DNA of 64,000 nt, from positions 248,001 to 312,000 of the forward strand of contig NZ_CP018082.1 of the NCBI RefSeq assembly GCF_001886715.1, given 5' to 3'. The position numbers and the translations under genes were made by a program. How positions within the stretch are numbered: position 1 is the stretch's first letter; the number at the start of each line of letters is the position of its first letter. Below, piece by piece: positions 43,916-53,489 of the stretch. This stretch comes from Nocardia mangyaensis. GTDB lineage: Bacteria > Actinomycetota > Actinomycetes > Mycobacteriales > Mycobacteriaceae. The notes under the pieces are model-generated. The model saw only the letters and a list, made by a program, of their open reading frames with translations, was not told where the DNA came from and searched no databases.

Positions 43916-44260
43916 GTGCAACCCGGTGATGGTCAGTTCGACATGCAGGCACTTCTTGCCCAGGCCCAGCAGATGCAGCAGGCGGTGATGCAGGCCCAGG
44001 CCGAGCTGGCCGAGTCCGAGGTGCAGGGACAGGCCGGTGGCGGTCTGGTCCAGGCCACCATCAAGGTGAGCGGCGAGATCACCGCTCTGACCATCGATCC
44101 GAAGGTCGTCGATCCCGAGGACGTCGACGGTCTGCAGGACCTGGTGATCGGCGCGGTCAACGACGCGATGGCCAACGCGCAGAAGCTGGCGGCCGAGCGC
44201 CTCGGCCCGCTCTCGGCCGGTCTCGGTGGCGGTTCGCTGCCCGGTCTGCCCGACTTCTGA
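43916..44260 (+). CDS. YbaB/EbfC-family nucleoid-associated protein
   Basis: A 114-residue small DNA-binding protein. A helical tweezer N-terminus ([20 protein letters not shown]) and the beta strand core [21 protein letters not shown] are typical. YbaB/EbfC dimers bind DNA and are almost always encoded just before recR, as here; overlapping stop and start (TGATG) shows coupling. GTG 43916 is preceded by AGAGAGGA. Its exact role is not settled. Equivalent to Rv3716c. Confidence 0.92.
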   Translation: MQPGDGQFDMQALLAQAQQMQQAVMQAQAELAESEVQGQAGGGLVQATIKVSGEITALTIDPKVVDPEDVDGLQDLVIGAVNDAMANAQKLAAERLGPLSAGLGGGSLPGLPDF

Positions 44261-44868
44261 TGTATGAGGGTCCGGTTCAGGATCTGATCGACGAGCTGGG
44301 CAAACTGCCCGGCGTCGGTCCGAAGAGCGCGCAGCGCATCGCCTTTCACCTGCTCGGGGTGGAGCCGCCGGAGATCGACCGGCTGCAGGCCGCGTTGCAG
44401 AAGGTGCGCGACGGCGTGCAGTTCTGTGTCTCGTGCGGCACCGTCGCCGACGGCGAACTGTGCCGGATCTGTGCCGACCCGCGCCGCGACCGCACGATGA
44501 TCTGTGTGGTCGAGGAACCCAAGGACGTCCAGGCGATCGAGCGCACCCGCGAGTTCCGTGGTCGCTACCACGTGCTCGGCGGTGCGCTCGATCCGCTCAG
44601 CGGTGTCGGTCCCGATCAGCTGCGGATCCGGGAACTGCTCACCCGCATCGGCAATCAGGACGACGGCGTCGACGTGAGCGAGGTGATCATCGCGACCGAC
44701 CCGAACACCGAAGGCGAGGCGACGGCCACCTATCTGGTGCGCATGCTGCGCGATTTCCCCGGTCTGTCGGTCACCCGGCTGGCCTCGGGCCTGCCGATGG
44801 GCGGTGACCTGGAATTCGCCGACGAGCTGACCCTCGGCCGCGCCCTGTCGGGCCGACGGGCACTGTAG
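44260..44868 (+). CDS. recR: Recombination mediator protein RecR
   Basis: RecFOR-pathway protein that forms a clamp-like ring and helps RecA load on gapped DNA. A 202-residue full-length protein: helix-hairpin-helix [20 protein letters not shown] at 11-30, C4 zinc finger Cys56, Cys59, Cys68, Cys71 ([19 protein letters not shown]), then the Toprim domain from about residue 79 with [14 protein letters not shown] and [15 protein letters not shown]. Starts with ATG 44260 inside the stop of the YbaB gene. It ends 3 bases before a convergent gene. Confidence 0.96.
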   Translation: MYEGPVQDLIDELGKLPGVGPKSAQRIAFHLLGVEPPEIDRLQAALQKVRDGVQFCVSCGTVADGELCRICADPRRDRTMICVVEEPKDVQAIERTREFRGRYHVLGGALDPLSGVGPDQLRIRELLTRIGNQDDGVDVSEVIIATDPNTEGEATATYLVRMLRDFPGLSVTRLASGLPMGGDLEFADELTLGRALSGRRAL

Positions 44869-44871
44869 CGG

Positions 44872-45513
44872 TCAGAACTCGACGCGGGTCCAGCCGGCCG
44901 CGTCGGCCACGTCGGACTTGCCGGTGGTCCATTCCCAGATGATTCTCGCCACCTGCGCCGGATCGTCGATGGTGGTGCCGAAGTGGCGCTCCGGCGACCC
45001 GTCGCGGTATTCGAGGGTGTAGGGACCGTCGGGATCTCGATAGGTCTGGATGTAGCTCTGGTCGCCACGTTCGACGATCAGGTACGGGTTGGGGTCGGCC
45101 AGGCCGGCCACCCAGCGGTACGCCAATTCCTCGGTGAGATAAGGGAATTCGCCCGCACCGCCGTGAGTGACGGCGACCGGCACGTAGCCGGCCGGGTCGA
45201 TCAGCCAGGACAGCTGAGGGTCGTAGACGGCGTAGCCGCGCGGGGTGGCGAGGTCGAAGAGCAGGTTGCGGACGAAGCCGATCGCGTCGTAGGGCGAGGG
45301 CACGTAGAGCGTGTCCCCACTGGGACCGCCCACGGATTCGACGCTGAGGAACGTGTCGTCCACCGGTAGCTCGCTGTTGCGGGCGTTCAACTCGATGGTG
45401 ATCTCGGCGATCGCCTCGGACTCGGGCAGACCTTCCTGGGCGGCCAGGTACGCGTCCACCTCGTCGACGGAGCTGGCGACGCCGGACGGCAGAAGAATGT
45501 GGTCGTAGCTCAC
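44872..45513 (-). CDS. Conserved hypothetical protein, unrecognised
   Basis: A 213-residue acidic protein without a family I can name. No signal peptide or membrane helix is seen. Notable patterns are HILLPSGVASSVDEVDAYLA at the start, a predicted beta-rich middle (ELAYRWVAGLADPNPYLIVE) and a C-terminal FGTTIDDPAQVARIIWEWTT. The composition suggests a soluble domain, perhaps a two-repeat fold. GTG 45513 has GGGGG upstream. It is convergent with recR and divergent from the transglutaminase gene. Confidence 0.7.
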   Translation of the reverse strand: MSYDHILLPSGVASSVDEVDAYLAAQEGLPESEAIAEITIELNARNSELPVDDTFLSVESVGGPSGDTLYVPSPYDAIGFVRNLLFDLATPRGYAVYDPQLSWLIDPAGYVPVAVTHGGAGEFPYLTEELAYRWVAGLADPNPYLIVERGDQSYIQTYRDPDGPYTLEYRDGSPERHFGTTIDDPAQVARIIWEWTTGKSDVADAAGWTRVEF

Positions 45514-45687
45514 GGCCCCCACCCTACGGGGCGGTCGGTTCCTGGAAGGCCGCCAGGCCGAGCCCGCGGCGCCGGCCGCCACCACTATTGTGCGGCTGTG
45601 TTGCCTGCGGGTTTCGGGTTGGTGCCCGTCGGGAAACTCCGGTTTCGTCGGCCCGCGTGGCGCGGGTGGTCTGTGGTGAACTGGGTC

Positions 45688-48600
45688 ATGGGTATCAAGG
45701 TGTCACTCGAGCACCGGACCGCGTACTCCTTCGATCGGCTCGTCGAGGTGCATCCACACGAGGTCCGGCTGCGGCCCGCGCCACACTCGCGGACACCGAT
45801 CGAGGCGTATTCGCTCCAGGTGTCACCGGCCGAGCACTATGTGAACTGGCAGCAGGACGCGTTCGGTAATTTCGTTGCGCGCCTGGTGTTTCCGGAGCCG
45901 ACGCGGGAGCTGTCGATCACCGTCGGGTTGATCGCCGATCTCGAGGTGGTCAACCCGTTCGACTTCTTCGTCGAGGACTACGCCGAGTACTTCCCCTTCG
46001 GCTACCCCGACGCGCTGGCCGACGACCTGGAGCCGTATCTGCGCCCGGTCGACGAGGGCGAGCCGGGATCGGGGCCGGGGGACCTGCTGCTGGACTGGGT
46101 GCGGGTGCACCGCGCGCAGGGGCGGATCCGTTCCATCGACTACCTGGTGGAACTCAACTACGCGCTGCGCAACACCGTCGACTACACCGTGCGGATGGAA
46201 CCGGGCGTGCAATCGCCGGACCACACGCTGCGCGCCGCGCTCGGCTCCTGCCGTGATTCGGCGTGGTTGCTCGTCGGCATCCTGCGTGAGCTGGGGCTGG
46301 CGGCACGCTTCGTCTCCGGCTACCTGGTGCAGCTGACCTCGGACACCCCCGCCCTGGACGGACCGTCCGGGCCGAGCGCCGACTTCACCGACCTGCACGC
46401 CTGGACCGAGGTGTACCTACCCGGCGCCGGGTGGATCGGCATGGACCCCACCTCGGGTCTGTTCGCCGGTGAGGGCCACATTCCGCTGGCCGCGACCCCG
46501 CATCCCGGCGCCGCCGCGCCGATCACCGGCGCCACCGGAATCACCGAGGCCACCCTGGATTTCAGCAATGTGGTGCGCCGGGTCCACGAGGACCCGCGAG
46601 TCACGCTGCCCTACACCGAATCCCAGTGGGAACGCATCACCGCCTCCGGCGCGGCCATCGACGCGCGGATGGCGGCCGCCGACGTCGGCCTCACCATGGG
46701 CGGCGAGCCCACCTTCGTCTCCATCGACGACCAGATGAGCGCCCAGTGGACCACCGACGCCGACGGGCCCCACAAACGCGAACGTGCCGTCGATCTCGCC
46801 GACCGTCTCCGCTCGATCTACGCCCCCACCGGGCTGGTCCAGTACCGCCAGGGCAAGTGGTATCCCGGAGAGCCGTTGCCCCGCTGGGAGATCGCCATCG
46901 CCTGGCGTGCGGACGGGGAGCCGGTGTGGAAACGCCAGGATCTCCTCGCCGACCCGTGGACCCCGGTCGTGGGTTCGGCGCCGGGCACGGTTGTCGGCCG
47001 GTCGTCCGACGCGGGTGCCTCATCGAGCGCGGTCCGCCCGCCGAATCCGAAACCAGACGATTCCGGCGGCCTCGGCTCCGCGATGTCGACCGCAGGCCGA
47101 CCCGTCGACGGCAAGCAGATCGCCGCATCCCAACCGCTCAACGCCGCGCCTGTCCGTTCGGCCGGTGCGCAGCCGCTCCACGCCTCGACCGGGCTGCTGG
47201 CACCACAGAATTCGGCCGCTGATGCCGATGCGGCGAAGTCGCTGATCGCCCACATCGCGGGCACGCTGGGTCTCCCCGACGGACAGGTGCGCCCGGCCTT
47301 CGAGGACCCTCTGGCTCGGCTCGCCGCCACCGTCACCGCCCCCTACGGCGAACCGCCCGCGGCCGATCTCGATCCGGTCGCGGATTCCCCCGAGGCTCGC
47401 CGCACCCTGCTCGGCCGCCTCGACGAGTCCGTCAATGAGCCGACCGCCTTCGTACTGCCCATCCATCGCAGAGCTGACGGCGCGGGCTGGGCCAGTGCCG
47501 ATTGGCAGTTGCGCCGCGGTCGCGACGACGACGGTGGTCCGGGGCGGATCGTGCTCGCCGACGGTGATTCCCCTGCGGGGCTTCGTCTTCCGCTGAACTC
47601 GGTATCCTGGCACACCCCGCCGGTACTCCCCGAGGCCGATCCGCTCTTCCAGGGCCCCCTGCGGCTGCCGCGCGAAGAACCACCGGCCGTGCTCGAATCG
47701 GCGGACTTCACGCCGACCACCGCGCTCGTCGCCGAGGTCAGGGCGGGCCGGTTGCATGTGTTCCTGCCGCCGGTCACCGAGCTGGACGACTTCCTCGACC
47801 TGATCGCCAAGGTGGAACAAGCCGCGGCGGCGATCGGTCAGCCGGTGGTGCTCGAGGGCTACGCGCCGCCGAGTGACGCACGCCTGCACACCTTCTCGGT
47901 GACGCCCGACCCCGGCGTGATCGAGGTGAACATCATGCCGACCAGCTCCTTCGCCGAGCAGGCCGACGTGCTGAGCACCCTCTACGAGCAGGCCAGGCTG
48001 GCCCGGCTGAGCACCGAGTCCTTCGATGTCGACGGCACCCACGGTGGCACCGGCGGCGGCAATCACATCACCCTCGGCGGGATCAGTCCCGCGCGCTCAC
48101 CGCTGCTGCGCCGCCCCGATCTGCTGGTCTCGATGCTCACCTACTGGCAACGTCATCCGGCGCTGTCCTACCTGTTCGCCGGTCGCTTCATCGGCCCGAC
48201 CTCGCAGGCGCCTCGCGCCGACGAGGGGCGCGAGGGCGCGCTCTACGAACTCGAGATCGCCTTCGCCGAGATCGCCCGCCTCACTGCCGAGCAGGCGGTG
48301 GGTGCGGCCACGCCGTCGGAGATCCAGTCGGCCCCTTGGCATATCGACCGCGCTCTGCGACACCTGCTCACCGACCTCACCGGCAACACCCACCGGGCCG
48401 AGTTCTGCATCGACAAGCTCTACAGTCCCGATTCCGCGCGCGGTCGCCTCGGGCTGCTGGAACTGCGCGGCTTCGAGATGCCACCGCACTTCCAGATGGC
48501 GATGGTGCAGTCCCTGCTGGTTCGCGGCCTGGTCGCCATGTTCTGGGACCAGCCCTACCGCGCCTCCCTGCTCCGCCACGGCGACAACCTGCACGGCCGC

Positions 48601-49302
48601 TACCTGCTGCCGCACTTCCTGATGAGCGATATCGCCGAGGTGGCGGCCGACCTGCGCGCCAACGGCATCGACTTCGACACCAGCTGGCTCGACCCGTTCA
48701 CCGAATTCCGCTTCCCCCGGATCGGAACGGCGATGATCGGCGACGTCGAACTGGAACTGCGCGGCGCGATCGAACCCTGGCTGACCCTCGGCGAGCAGAC
48801 CACCGGCCAAGGCACCGCCCGCTACGTCGACTCCTCGGTCGAGCGTCTCCAGGTGCGTGTGGTCGGCGCCGACCGCGGCCGCTACGTGGTGACCTGCAAC
48901 GGCATGCCGATTCCCCTGCTGGCCACCGACAAGACCGACGTGCAGGTGGCCGGAGTCCGCTACCGCGCCTGGCAACCTCCGAACTCCCTGCACCCCTCCA
49001 TCACAGTCGACGCCCCCTTGGTCTTCGACCTGGTGGACGCCGCCACCGGCCTGTCCCACGGCGGCTGCACCTACCACGTCGTCCACCCAGGTGGTCGCGC
49101 CTTCGACGACGCCCCCGTCAACGCGGTAGCCGCCCAATCCCGCCGAAATCGCCGTTTCGAAGCAGCCGGACATACGGTGAACCCGATGGACCCCGCCGAA
49201 CTCCGTGCGAAAATCGCCGCACAGTCGACCGACCTGGGCGCGCCAGGCATCCTGGACCTACGCCGCGCAAGAACCGTGTGGAACTGGACAACCAACAGAT
49301 AG
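45688..49302 (+). CDS. Transglutaminase-like protein fused to DUF2126
   Basis: A 1204-residue protein. The N-terminal bacterial transglutaminase-associated domain and papain-like core carry the full triad: Cys188 in GSCRDSAWLL, His237 in DLHAWTEVYLPG and Asp253 in GMDPTSG. The large DUF2126 domain follows (GLTMGGEPTFVSIDDQMSAQW, later GTGGGNHITLGG and TSSFAEQADVLSTLYEQARL). An Ala/Ser/Pro-rich insert lies at about 430-530. Such proteins are found with ATP-grasp/alpha-E proteins and have been proposed to make or cut amide bonds in an uncharacterised peptide or peptide-tagging pathway. ATG 45688 has no clear ribosome site; GTG 45676 is in frame. Confidence 0.88.
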   Translation: MGIKVSLEHRTAYSFDRLVEVHPHEVRLRPAPHSRTPIEAYSLQVSPAEHYVNWQQDAFGNFVARLVFPEPTRELSITVGLIADLEVVNPFDFFVEDYAEYFPFGYPDALADDLEPYLRPVDEGEPGSGPGDLLLDWVRVHRAQGRIRSIDYLVELNYALRNTVDYTVRMEPGVQSPDHTLRAALGSCRDSAWLLVGILRELGLAARFVSGYLVQLTSDTPALDGPSGPSADFTDLHAWTEVYLPGAGWIGMDPTSGLFAGEGHIPLAATPHPGAAAPITGATGITEATLDFSNVVRRVHEDPRVTLPYTESQWERITASGAAIDARMAAADVGLTMGGEPTFVSIDDQMSAQWTTDADGPHKRERAVDLADRLRSIYAPTGLVQYRQGKWYPGEPLPRWEIAIAWRADGEPVWKRQDLLADPWTPVVGSAPGTVVGRSSDAGASSSAVRPPNPKPDDSGGLGSAMSTAGRPVDGKQIAASQPLNAAPVRSAGAQPLHASTGLLAPQNSAADADAAKSLIAHIAGTLGLPDGQVRPAFEDPLARLAATVTAPYGEPPAADLDPVADSPEARRTLLGRLDESVNEPTAFVLPIHRRADGAGWASADWQLRRGRDDDGGPGRIVLADGDSPAGLRLPLNSVSWHTPPVLPEADPLFQGPLRLPREEPPAVLESADFTPTTALVAEVRAGRLHVFLPPVTELDDFLDLIAKVEQAAAAIGQPVVLEGYAPPSDARLHTFSVTPDPGVIEVNIMPTSSFAEQADVLSTLYEQARLARLSTESFDVDGTHGGTGGGNHITLGGISPARSPLLRRPDLLVSMLTYWQRHPALSYLFAGRFIGPTSQAPRADEGREGALYELEIAFAEIARLTAEQAVGAATPSEIQSAPWHIDRALRHLLTDLTGNTHRAEFCIDKLYSPDSARGRLGLLELRGFEMPPHFQMAMVQSLLVRGLVAMFWDQPYRASLLRHGDNLHGRYLLPHFLMSDIAEVAADLRANGIDFDTSWLDPFTEFRFPRIGTAMIGDVELELRGAIEPWLTLGEQTTGQGTARYVDSSVERLQVRVVGADRGRYVVTCNGMPIPLLATDKTDVQVAGVRYRAWQPPNSLHPSITVDAPLVFDLVDAATGLSHGGCTYHVVHPGGRAFDDAPVNAVAAQSRRNRRFEAAGHTVNPMDPAELRAKIAAQSTDLGAPGILDLRRARTVWNWTTNR

Positions 49303-49330
49303 CAACCACCTACAGGAAAACCGATCCACC

Positions 49331-49506
49331 CCCACCCAGCCACGCACATCCCGACCCCGAGGAGGGATCGCCGACGCAGTCGGCGGTTCGCGCCCGTCCC
49401 GACGATCAGGCGCCGTTTCGTCCGCGACGAAGGAGCAAGAAACGGTGCTTGATCGTCGGGACCGCCGGGGGCGCGAACCTCGAGCGCGCCAGCGCTCCAA
49501 CAAACA
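49331..49506 (-). repeat. Palindromic dispersed repeat, copy R3, inverted
   Basis: Inverted relative to R1, with about 90 percent identity along most of its length. The stem arms are 49396-49419 and 49439-49462. Two adjacent base pairs that are G-C in R1 (GTGGC/GCCAC) are T-A here (GTTTC/GAAAC), so pairing is kept although the bases changed. The element fills the 218-bp gap between the DUF2126 gene and the ATP-grasp gene, ending just before the latter's AGGAGG. Confidence 0.8.
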
Positions 49507-49520
49507 CAGGAGGCCCTTCG

Positions 49521-52500
49521 GTGACTGAGCGCGACGAGGCGCTACGGGACGGGAACCGGCAGCCACCGGGCATCCGAGCCCAGGTGGCCGAACAGTTCGC
49601 CCGGTATCGAGCCGAGAGCAAGAGGGGGTCGCGGTTCGACGAGTGCGGCAGGCCGACCGAGACCTACTACGACGAGCTCGTCGACGGGCGCGGCCGGGTC
49701 AGGTCGATGTGGTCGGAGCTGTCGGCCGACTTCGTCGACCAGGGCACCGGCGGGATCAGCCGAATCGACCACCGGGTGCGCAGGCAGATCGAGGACGACG
49801 GCGTCACCTACACCGAGGTCGGCCTCGGCGACGACACCGCCACCCCACGCCCCTGGCGCCTCGACCCCATCCCGCTGCTGGTCTCCGCCGACGACTGGAC
49901 CCGCCTCGAAACCGGTCTCGTGCAGCGCTCACTGGTCCTCGACGAGGTCCTCACCGATGTCTACGGCCCGCGCAGGCTGCTGAGTTCGGGCCTGCTGCCG
50001 CCGCAGGTGGTGTTCGGCAGCACCGGTTATGTCCGTGCCGCGCACGGCATCATGATCCCCGGCACCCACCAGTTGTTCCTGCACGCGTGTGACATCAGCC
50101 GCTGGAGCGACGGCCGGTTCCGGGTGCTGGCCGACTGGGCACAGGCTCCCTCGGGCGCCGGGTACGCGCTGGCCGACCGGCGGGTGGTCGCCGAGGCCAT
50201 TCCCGAGGCGTTCGAGCACGCGGGCCCGCGCCCGCTCACCCCGTTCGCCCGCGCCATGCGGTTGATGCTCGAGGAAGCCGCACCCGAGCTGGCCGATGGT
50301 GCGGAACCGGTGGTCGTGGTGCTGAGCCCGGGCTCGCACTCCGAAACCGCGTTCGATCAGGCGTATCTGGCGCAGATGCTCGGATTTCCGCTGGTCGAGA
50401 GCGCTGATCTGGTGGTGCGCGACGGCGCGCTGTGGATGCGCTCACTGGGCAGTCTGGAACGGGTCGACGTGGTGCTGCGGCGGGTGGACGCCGAGTTCTC
50501 CGATCCGCTGGATCTGCGTCCCGATTCGCGCCTCGGGGTGGTCGGGCTGGTCGAGGTGCTGCGCCGTGGTGCGGTCACCGTGGTGAACACCCTCGGCAGC
50601 GGACTGCTGGAATCGCCCGCGCTGAGCGCGTTCCTGCCGCGCATCGCCCGCTCGATCCTCGGCGAGGACCTGCAGCTCGACGGCACGCCCGCATACTGGG
50701 GCGGCGATGACACCGAGCGCGCGCACCTGGTGTCGCACGTCGGTGACCTGGTCATCCGGTCCGCCGTCGACGGGTCGACGATCTTCGGTCCCAGCCTGGC
50801 CGCGGCCGAACGGGACGAGCTCGCCGCCCGGATCGAGGCCGAGCAGTGGAAGTGGGTGGGCCAGGAACCCGCCGAATTCTCGGTCGCCCCCGCGGTCGAA
50901 GACGAGGCCGGGATCGCGCCGGTGCCGGTCGGCATGCGGCTGTTCTCGCTGGCTCGCCGCGGTGGATACACCGCGATGTCGGGCGGGCTCGGTCAGCAGC
51001 GGATGCGGCTGGAACCGACCCGCAGCGTGATCAAGGTGGCGGCCAAGGACATCTGGGTGCGCGCCGCCCCCGCCACGGCGCCCGCCGTGGGCGCCGAGGC
51101 CCCGCACGAGGAGCGCCTGCGACGCGCCGTGCCGGTCGTCGAGGCGATCAGCTCCCCGCGCGTGCTCAACGACCTGTTCTGGATGGGCCGCTACAGCGAA
51201 CGCGCCGAATCGGTGGTCCGCTTGCTCGCCGCCACCCACGACGTCTACCAGGACTACCGCTACCGCCCCTGGCTCGACGGCGCCGAGGCCCTGCCGATCC
51301 TCATGCGCGCTCTCTCGGTCACCACCGGAACCGTCGCCCCGGAATCGGTGCTGCCGAGTGCCCGCGCGGCCGCCCTGGTCCGCGTCCACTCGCCGATCGA
51401 GGCGACGACGCCGGGACCCGCCGTCGACCCGGAATCGGCTGCGGCACCCGTCGGTTCGCCGGAACCCGCGGCAGCGCGACCTTCCCCGGCGCCGACCCGC
51501 GACCCCGATGCCTCGGCCGCCGAGGTGTCGGCACGAGACGACGGGGACTCGGGTGCGGCTGAATCGGATACCGACGACGCCGACACCGAGTCGCCATGGG
51601 AGCGCGCGGGCACCAGCGCTTTGGCTCGTGCGCTGCGGACCACGGGTACTACGGCCGAACGCGGTGCCGAGCCGGTGGCAGCGGGCGAACCGCCCATCGC
51701 GCGAACCAGGCAGACGCAGGGGCAGTTCACCCATCGAGCAATGGATTCCAGTGGTGAAGGCGGAGCCACGCGACGAGCGGTGGCCGGCGCGTCGGCCGAG
51801 GGGTTCCACTACCTGGCCGCCCTCACCGGCAATCGGGAGTTGCCGGGATCGTTGTCGCATGCCGTCGACCGCTATGGCGCGGCCGCGCGTGCCGTGCGTG
51901 ACCAGCTCTCCGGGGACACCTGGATGATCGTCGGCGCGGTGGACCGCGCGCTGGCCGAATTCCGCAGTGCCAACAGCGAACAGGAGAACGCGCTCTCGGC
52001 GGTGCACTCGTTGACGTTGGCCGCGCTGCTGTCGCTGTCGGGGATCGGCGCGGAATCGCTGGTGCGCGACACCGGCTGGTACGTCACGGATATCGGCAAG
52101 CGGGTCGAACGCGGACTCGCGCTCACGTCGCTGTTCAATTCCGCGCTGACGCAGGCGAAATCGGCGGAGGTCGAGCGGGTGGTGGCCGAGGCGGTGCTCG
52201 CCGCCACCGAGTCGGCCGTGAGTTACCGTCGCCGCCACCGCGGTTCGGCCCACGTCGCCGCGCTGGCGGGCCTGCTGCTGTTCGACCCGGGAAACCCGCG
52301 CTCGCTGGTGTATCAGCTCGACCGCCTCGAAGCCGACTTCCAGGCGCTGCCGGGTGGTTCCGGCGCGTCCCGGTCCCAGCGGCTGCTCGCCGATGCCCAG
52401 CGCATGCTGCGCCGCGTCGACCCGGCCGATCTGGAACAGACCGACGACGACGGCGTCCGCACCGAACTGGTGGAGCTGCTGGAAGGGGTGCACTTGCGAT

Positions 52501-52592
52501 TGCGCAAGCTGTCCGAATCGTTCGAGACCACCAAACTCGCTGCCCCGGCCAGCATCCAGCCGCTGTGGGGCAACACCAGGATGGTCGGATGA
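49521..52592 (+). CDS. Circularly permuted ATP-grasp (type 2) fused to alpha-E domain
   Basis: A 1023-residue fusion. The N-terminal ATP-grasp-like part (about 30-510) shows PRPWRLDPIPLLVSADDW, VFGSTGYVRAAHGIMIPGTH, VLSPGSHSETAFDQAYLAQM and LGSGLLESPALSAFLPRIAR. The all-helical alpha-E domain begins near 540 with LNDLFWMGRYSERAESVVRL and resumes at about 755-1010, the two parts being separated by an Ala/Pro/Thr/Asp-rich insert of roughly 150 residues. Fused or adjacent pairs of these domains are the core of a proposed ATP-dependent amide-bond-forming system. GTG 49521 has AGGAGG 7 bases upstream; it overlaps the next gene by ATGA. Confidence 0.88.
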   Translation: MTERDEALRDGNRQPPGIRAQVAEQFARYRAESKRGSRFDECGRPTETYYDELVDGRGRVRSMWSELSADFVDQGTGGISRIDHRVRRQIEDDGVTYTEVGLGDDTATPRPWRLDPIPLLVSADDWTRLETGLVQRSLVLDEVLTDVYGPRRLLSSGLLPPQVVFGSTGYVRAAHGIMIPGTHQLFLHACDISRWSDGRFRVLADWAQAPSGAGYALADRRVVAEAIPEAFEHAGPRPLTPFARAMRLMLEEAAPELADGAEPVVVVLSPGSHSETAFDQAYLAQMLGFPLVESADLVVRDGALWMRSLGSLERVDVVLRRVDAEFSDPLDLRPDSRLGVVGLVEVLRRGAVTVVNTLGSGLLESPALSAFLPRIARSILGEDLQLDGTPAYWGGDDTERAHLVSHVGDLVIRSAVDGSTIFGPSLAAAERDELAARIEAEQWKWVGQEPAEFSVAPAVEDEAGIAPVPVGMRLFSLARRGGYTAMSGGLGQQRMRLEPTRSVIKVAAKDIWVRAAPATAPAVGAEAPHEERLRRAVPVVEAISSPRVLNDLFWMGRYSERAESVVRLLAATHDVYQDYRYRPWLDGAEALPILMRALSVTTGTVAPESVLPSARAAALVRVHSPIEATTPGPAVDPESAAAPVGSPEPAAARPSPAPTRDPDASAAEVSARDDGDSGAAESDTDDADTESPWERAGTSALARALRTTGTTAERGAEPVAAGEPPIARTRQTQGQFTHRAMDSSGEGGATRRAVAGASAEGFHYLAALTGNRELPGSLSHAVDRYGAAARAVRDQLSGDTWMIVGAVDRALAEFRSANSEQENALSAVHSLTLAALLSLSGIGAESLVRDTGWYVTDIGKRVERGLALTSLFNSALTQAKSAEVERVVAEAVLAATESAVSYRRRHRGSAHVAALAGLLLFDPGNPRSLVYQLDRLEADFQALPGGSGASRSQRLLADAQRMLRRVDPADLEQTDDDGVRTELVELLEGVHLRLRKLSESFETTKLAAPASIQPLWGNTRMVG

Positions 52593-53485
52593 GCAGGCGT
52601 TATCGGGTGGTGCACCGGACCACCTACAGCTACTCCGACGAGGTCACCAGCTCCTACGGCCGCGCCTATCTCACCCCGCGCGAATTCGCCGGGCAGCGCT
52701 CGCTCGAACACGACATCTACATCGACCCGGTGCCCTCGGACCGTTCCGTCGGTACCGACGTCTACGGCAACACGACCACGTATTTCCATGTGACAGCCGA
52801 ACATCGCAAGCTCGAGGTCACCGGCGAATCGCTCGTCGACGTCGACGGTGCCCATCCGGCGACGATCGAGGGCGCCGACATCCCGTGGGAATCGGCGCGG
52901 CCGAGCACTACCACGGGGCCGCTCGCCGTCGAGTTCACCCTGGACCTGCTGCCGGCCGAGATCACCCCGGAGGTGGTGGCCTACGCCGCGCAGAGCTTCC
53001 CGCCGGGTCGCCCGCTGCTCGCGGCGGTCACCGAGCTCAACACCCGCATCCACGACGATTTCCGCTACCGCTCCGGCTCGACCACGGTGAGCACCAGCGT
53101 CGCGGACGTGTTCGCCGCGCGCGAGGGCGTCTGCCAGGACTTCGCCCGAATCGGCGCCGCCTGCCTGCGCGCGGTGGGCCTCGCCGCCCGCTACGTCTCG
53201 GGGTATCTGGCCACCGATCCGCCGCCGGGCAAGGAACACATGGTCGGCGTGGACGCCACCCACGCGTGGGCCGCGGTCTGGCTACCCGGCGCCGACGAGA
53301 CCGACCGCGCCGGCCGCTGGATCGCCTTCGACCCCACCAACGACCAGTTCGCCGACGAGCGGTACGTGACGGTGGCGTGGGGTCGCGATTATCAGGACGT
53401 TCCGCCCCTGCGTGGCATCATCTACACCGACGCCAAACAGTCCACAATCACGGTTTCGGTCGATGTAGCCCCGGTGGAGGTGTAG
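52589..53485 (+). CDS. Transglutaminase-family protein
   Basis: A 298-residue protein. The N-terminal transglutaminase-associated beta-domain opens with RRYRVVHRTTYSYSDEVTSS, the core carries Cys182 in REGVCQDFARIG, His in DATHAWAAVWLPG and Asp in AFDPTNDQF. It is the second transglutaminase of the operon, shorter and without DUF2126. ATG 52589 overlaps the ATP-grasp gene stop; an earlier in-frame start at 52565 would lie inside that gene. In the proposed system it would hydrolyse or transfer peptide/amide linkages; no substrate is known. Confidence 0.92.
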   Translation: MSRRYRVVHRTTYSYSDEVTSSYGRAYLTPREFAGQRSLEHDIYIDPVPSDRSVGTDVYGNTTTYFHVTAEHRKLEVTGESLVDVDGAHPATIEGADIPWESARPSTTTGPLAVEFTLDLLPAEITPEVVAYAAQSFPPGRPLLAAVTELNTRIHDDFRYRSGSTTVSTSVADVFAAREGVCQDFARIGAACLRAVGLAARYVSGYLATDPPPGKEHMVGVDATHAWAAVWLPGADETDRAGRWIAFDPTNDQFADERYVTVAWGRDYQDVPPLRGIIYTDAKQSTITVSVDVAPVEV

Positions 53486-53489
53486 TCCC

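Noticed and set aside
50442-52493. 683-codon minus frame opposite the ATP-grasp/alpha-E gene
   Set aside because: Shadow with low-information composition; the plus frame is coherent end to end.
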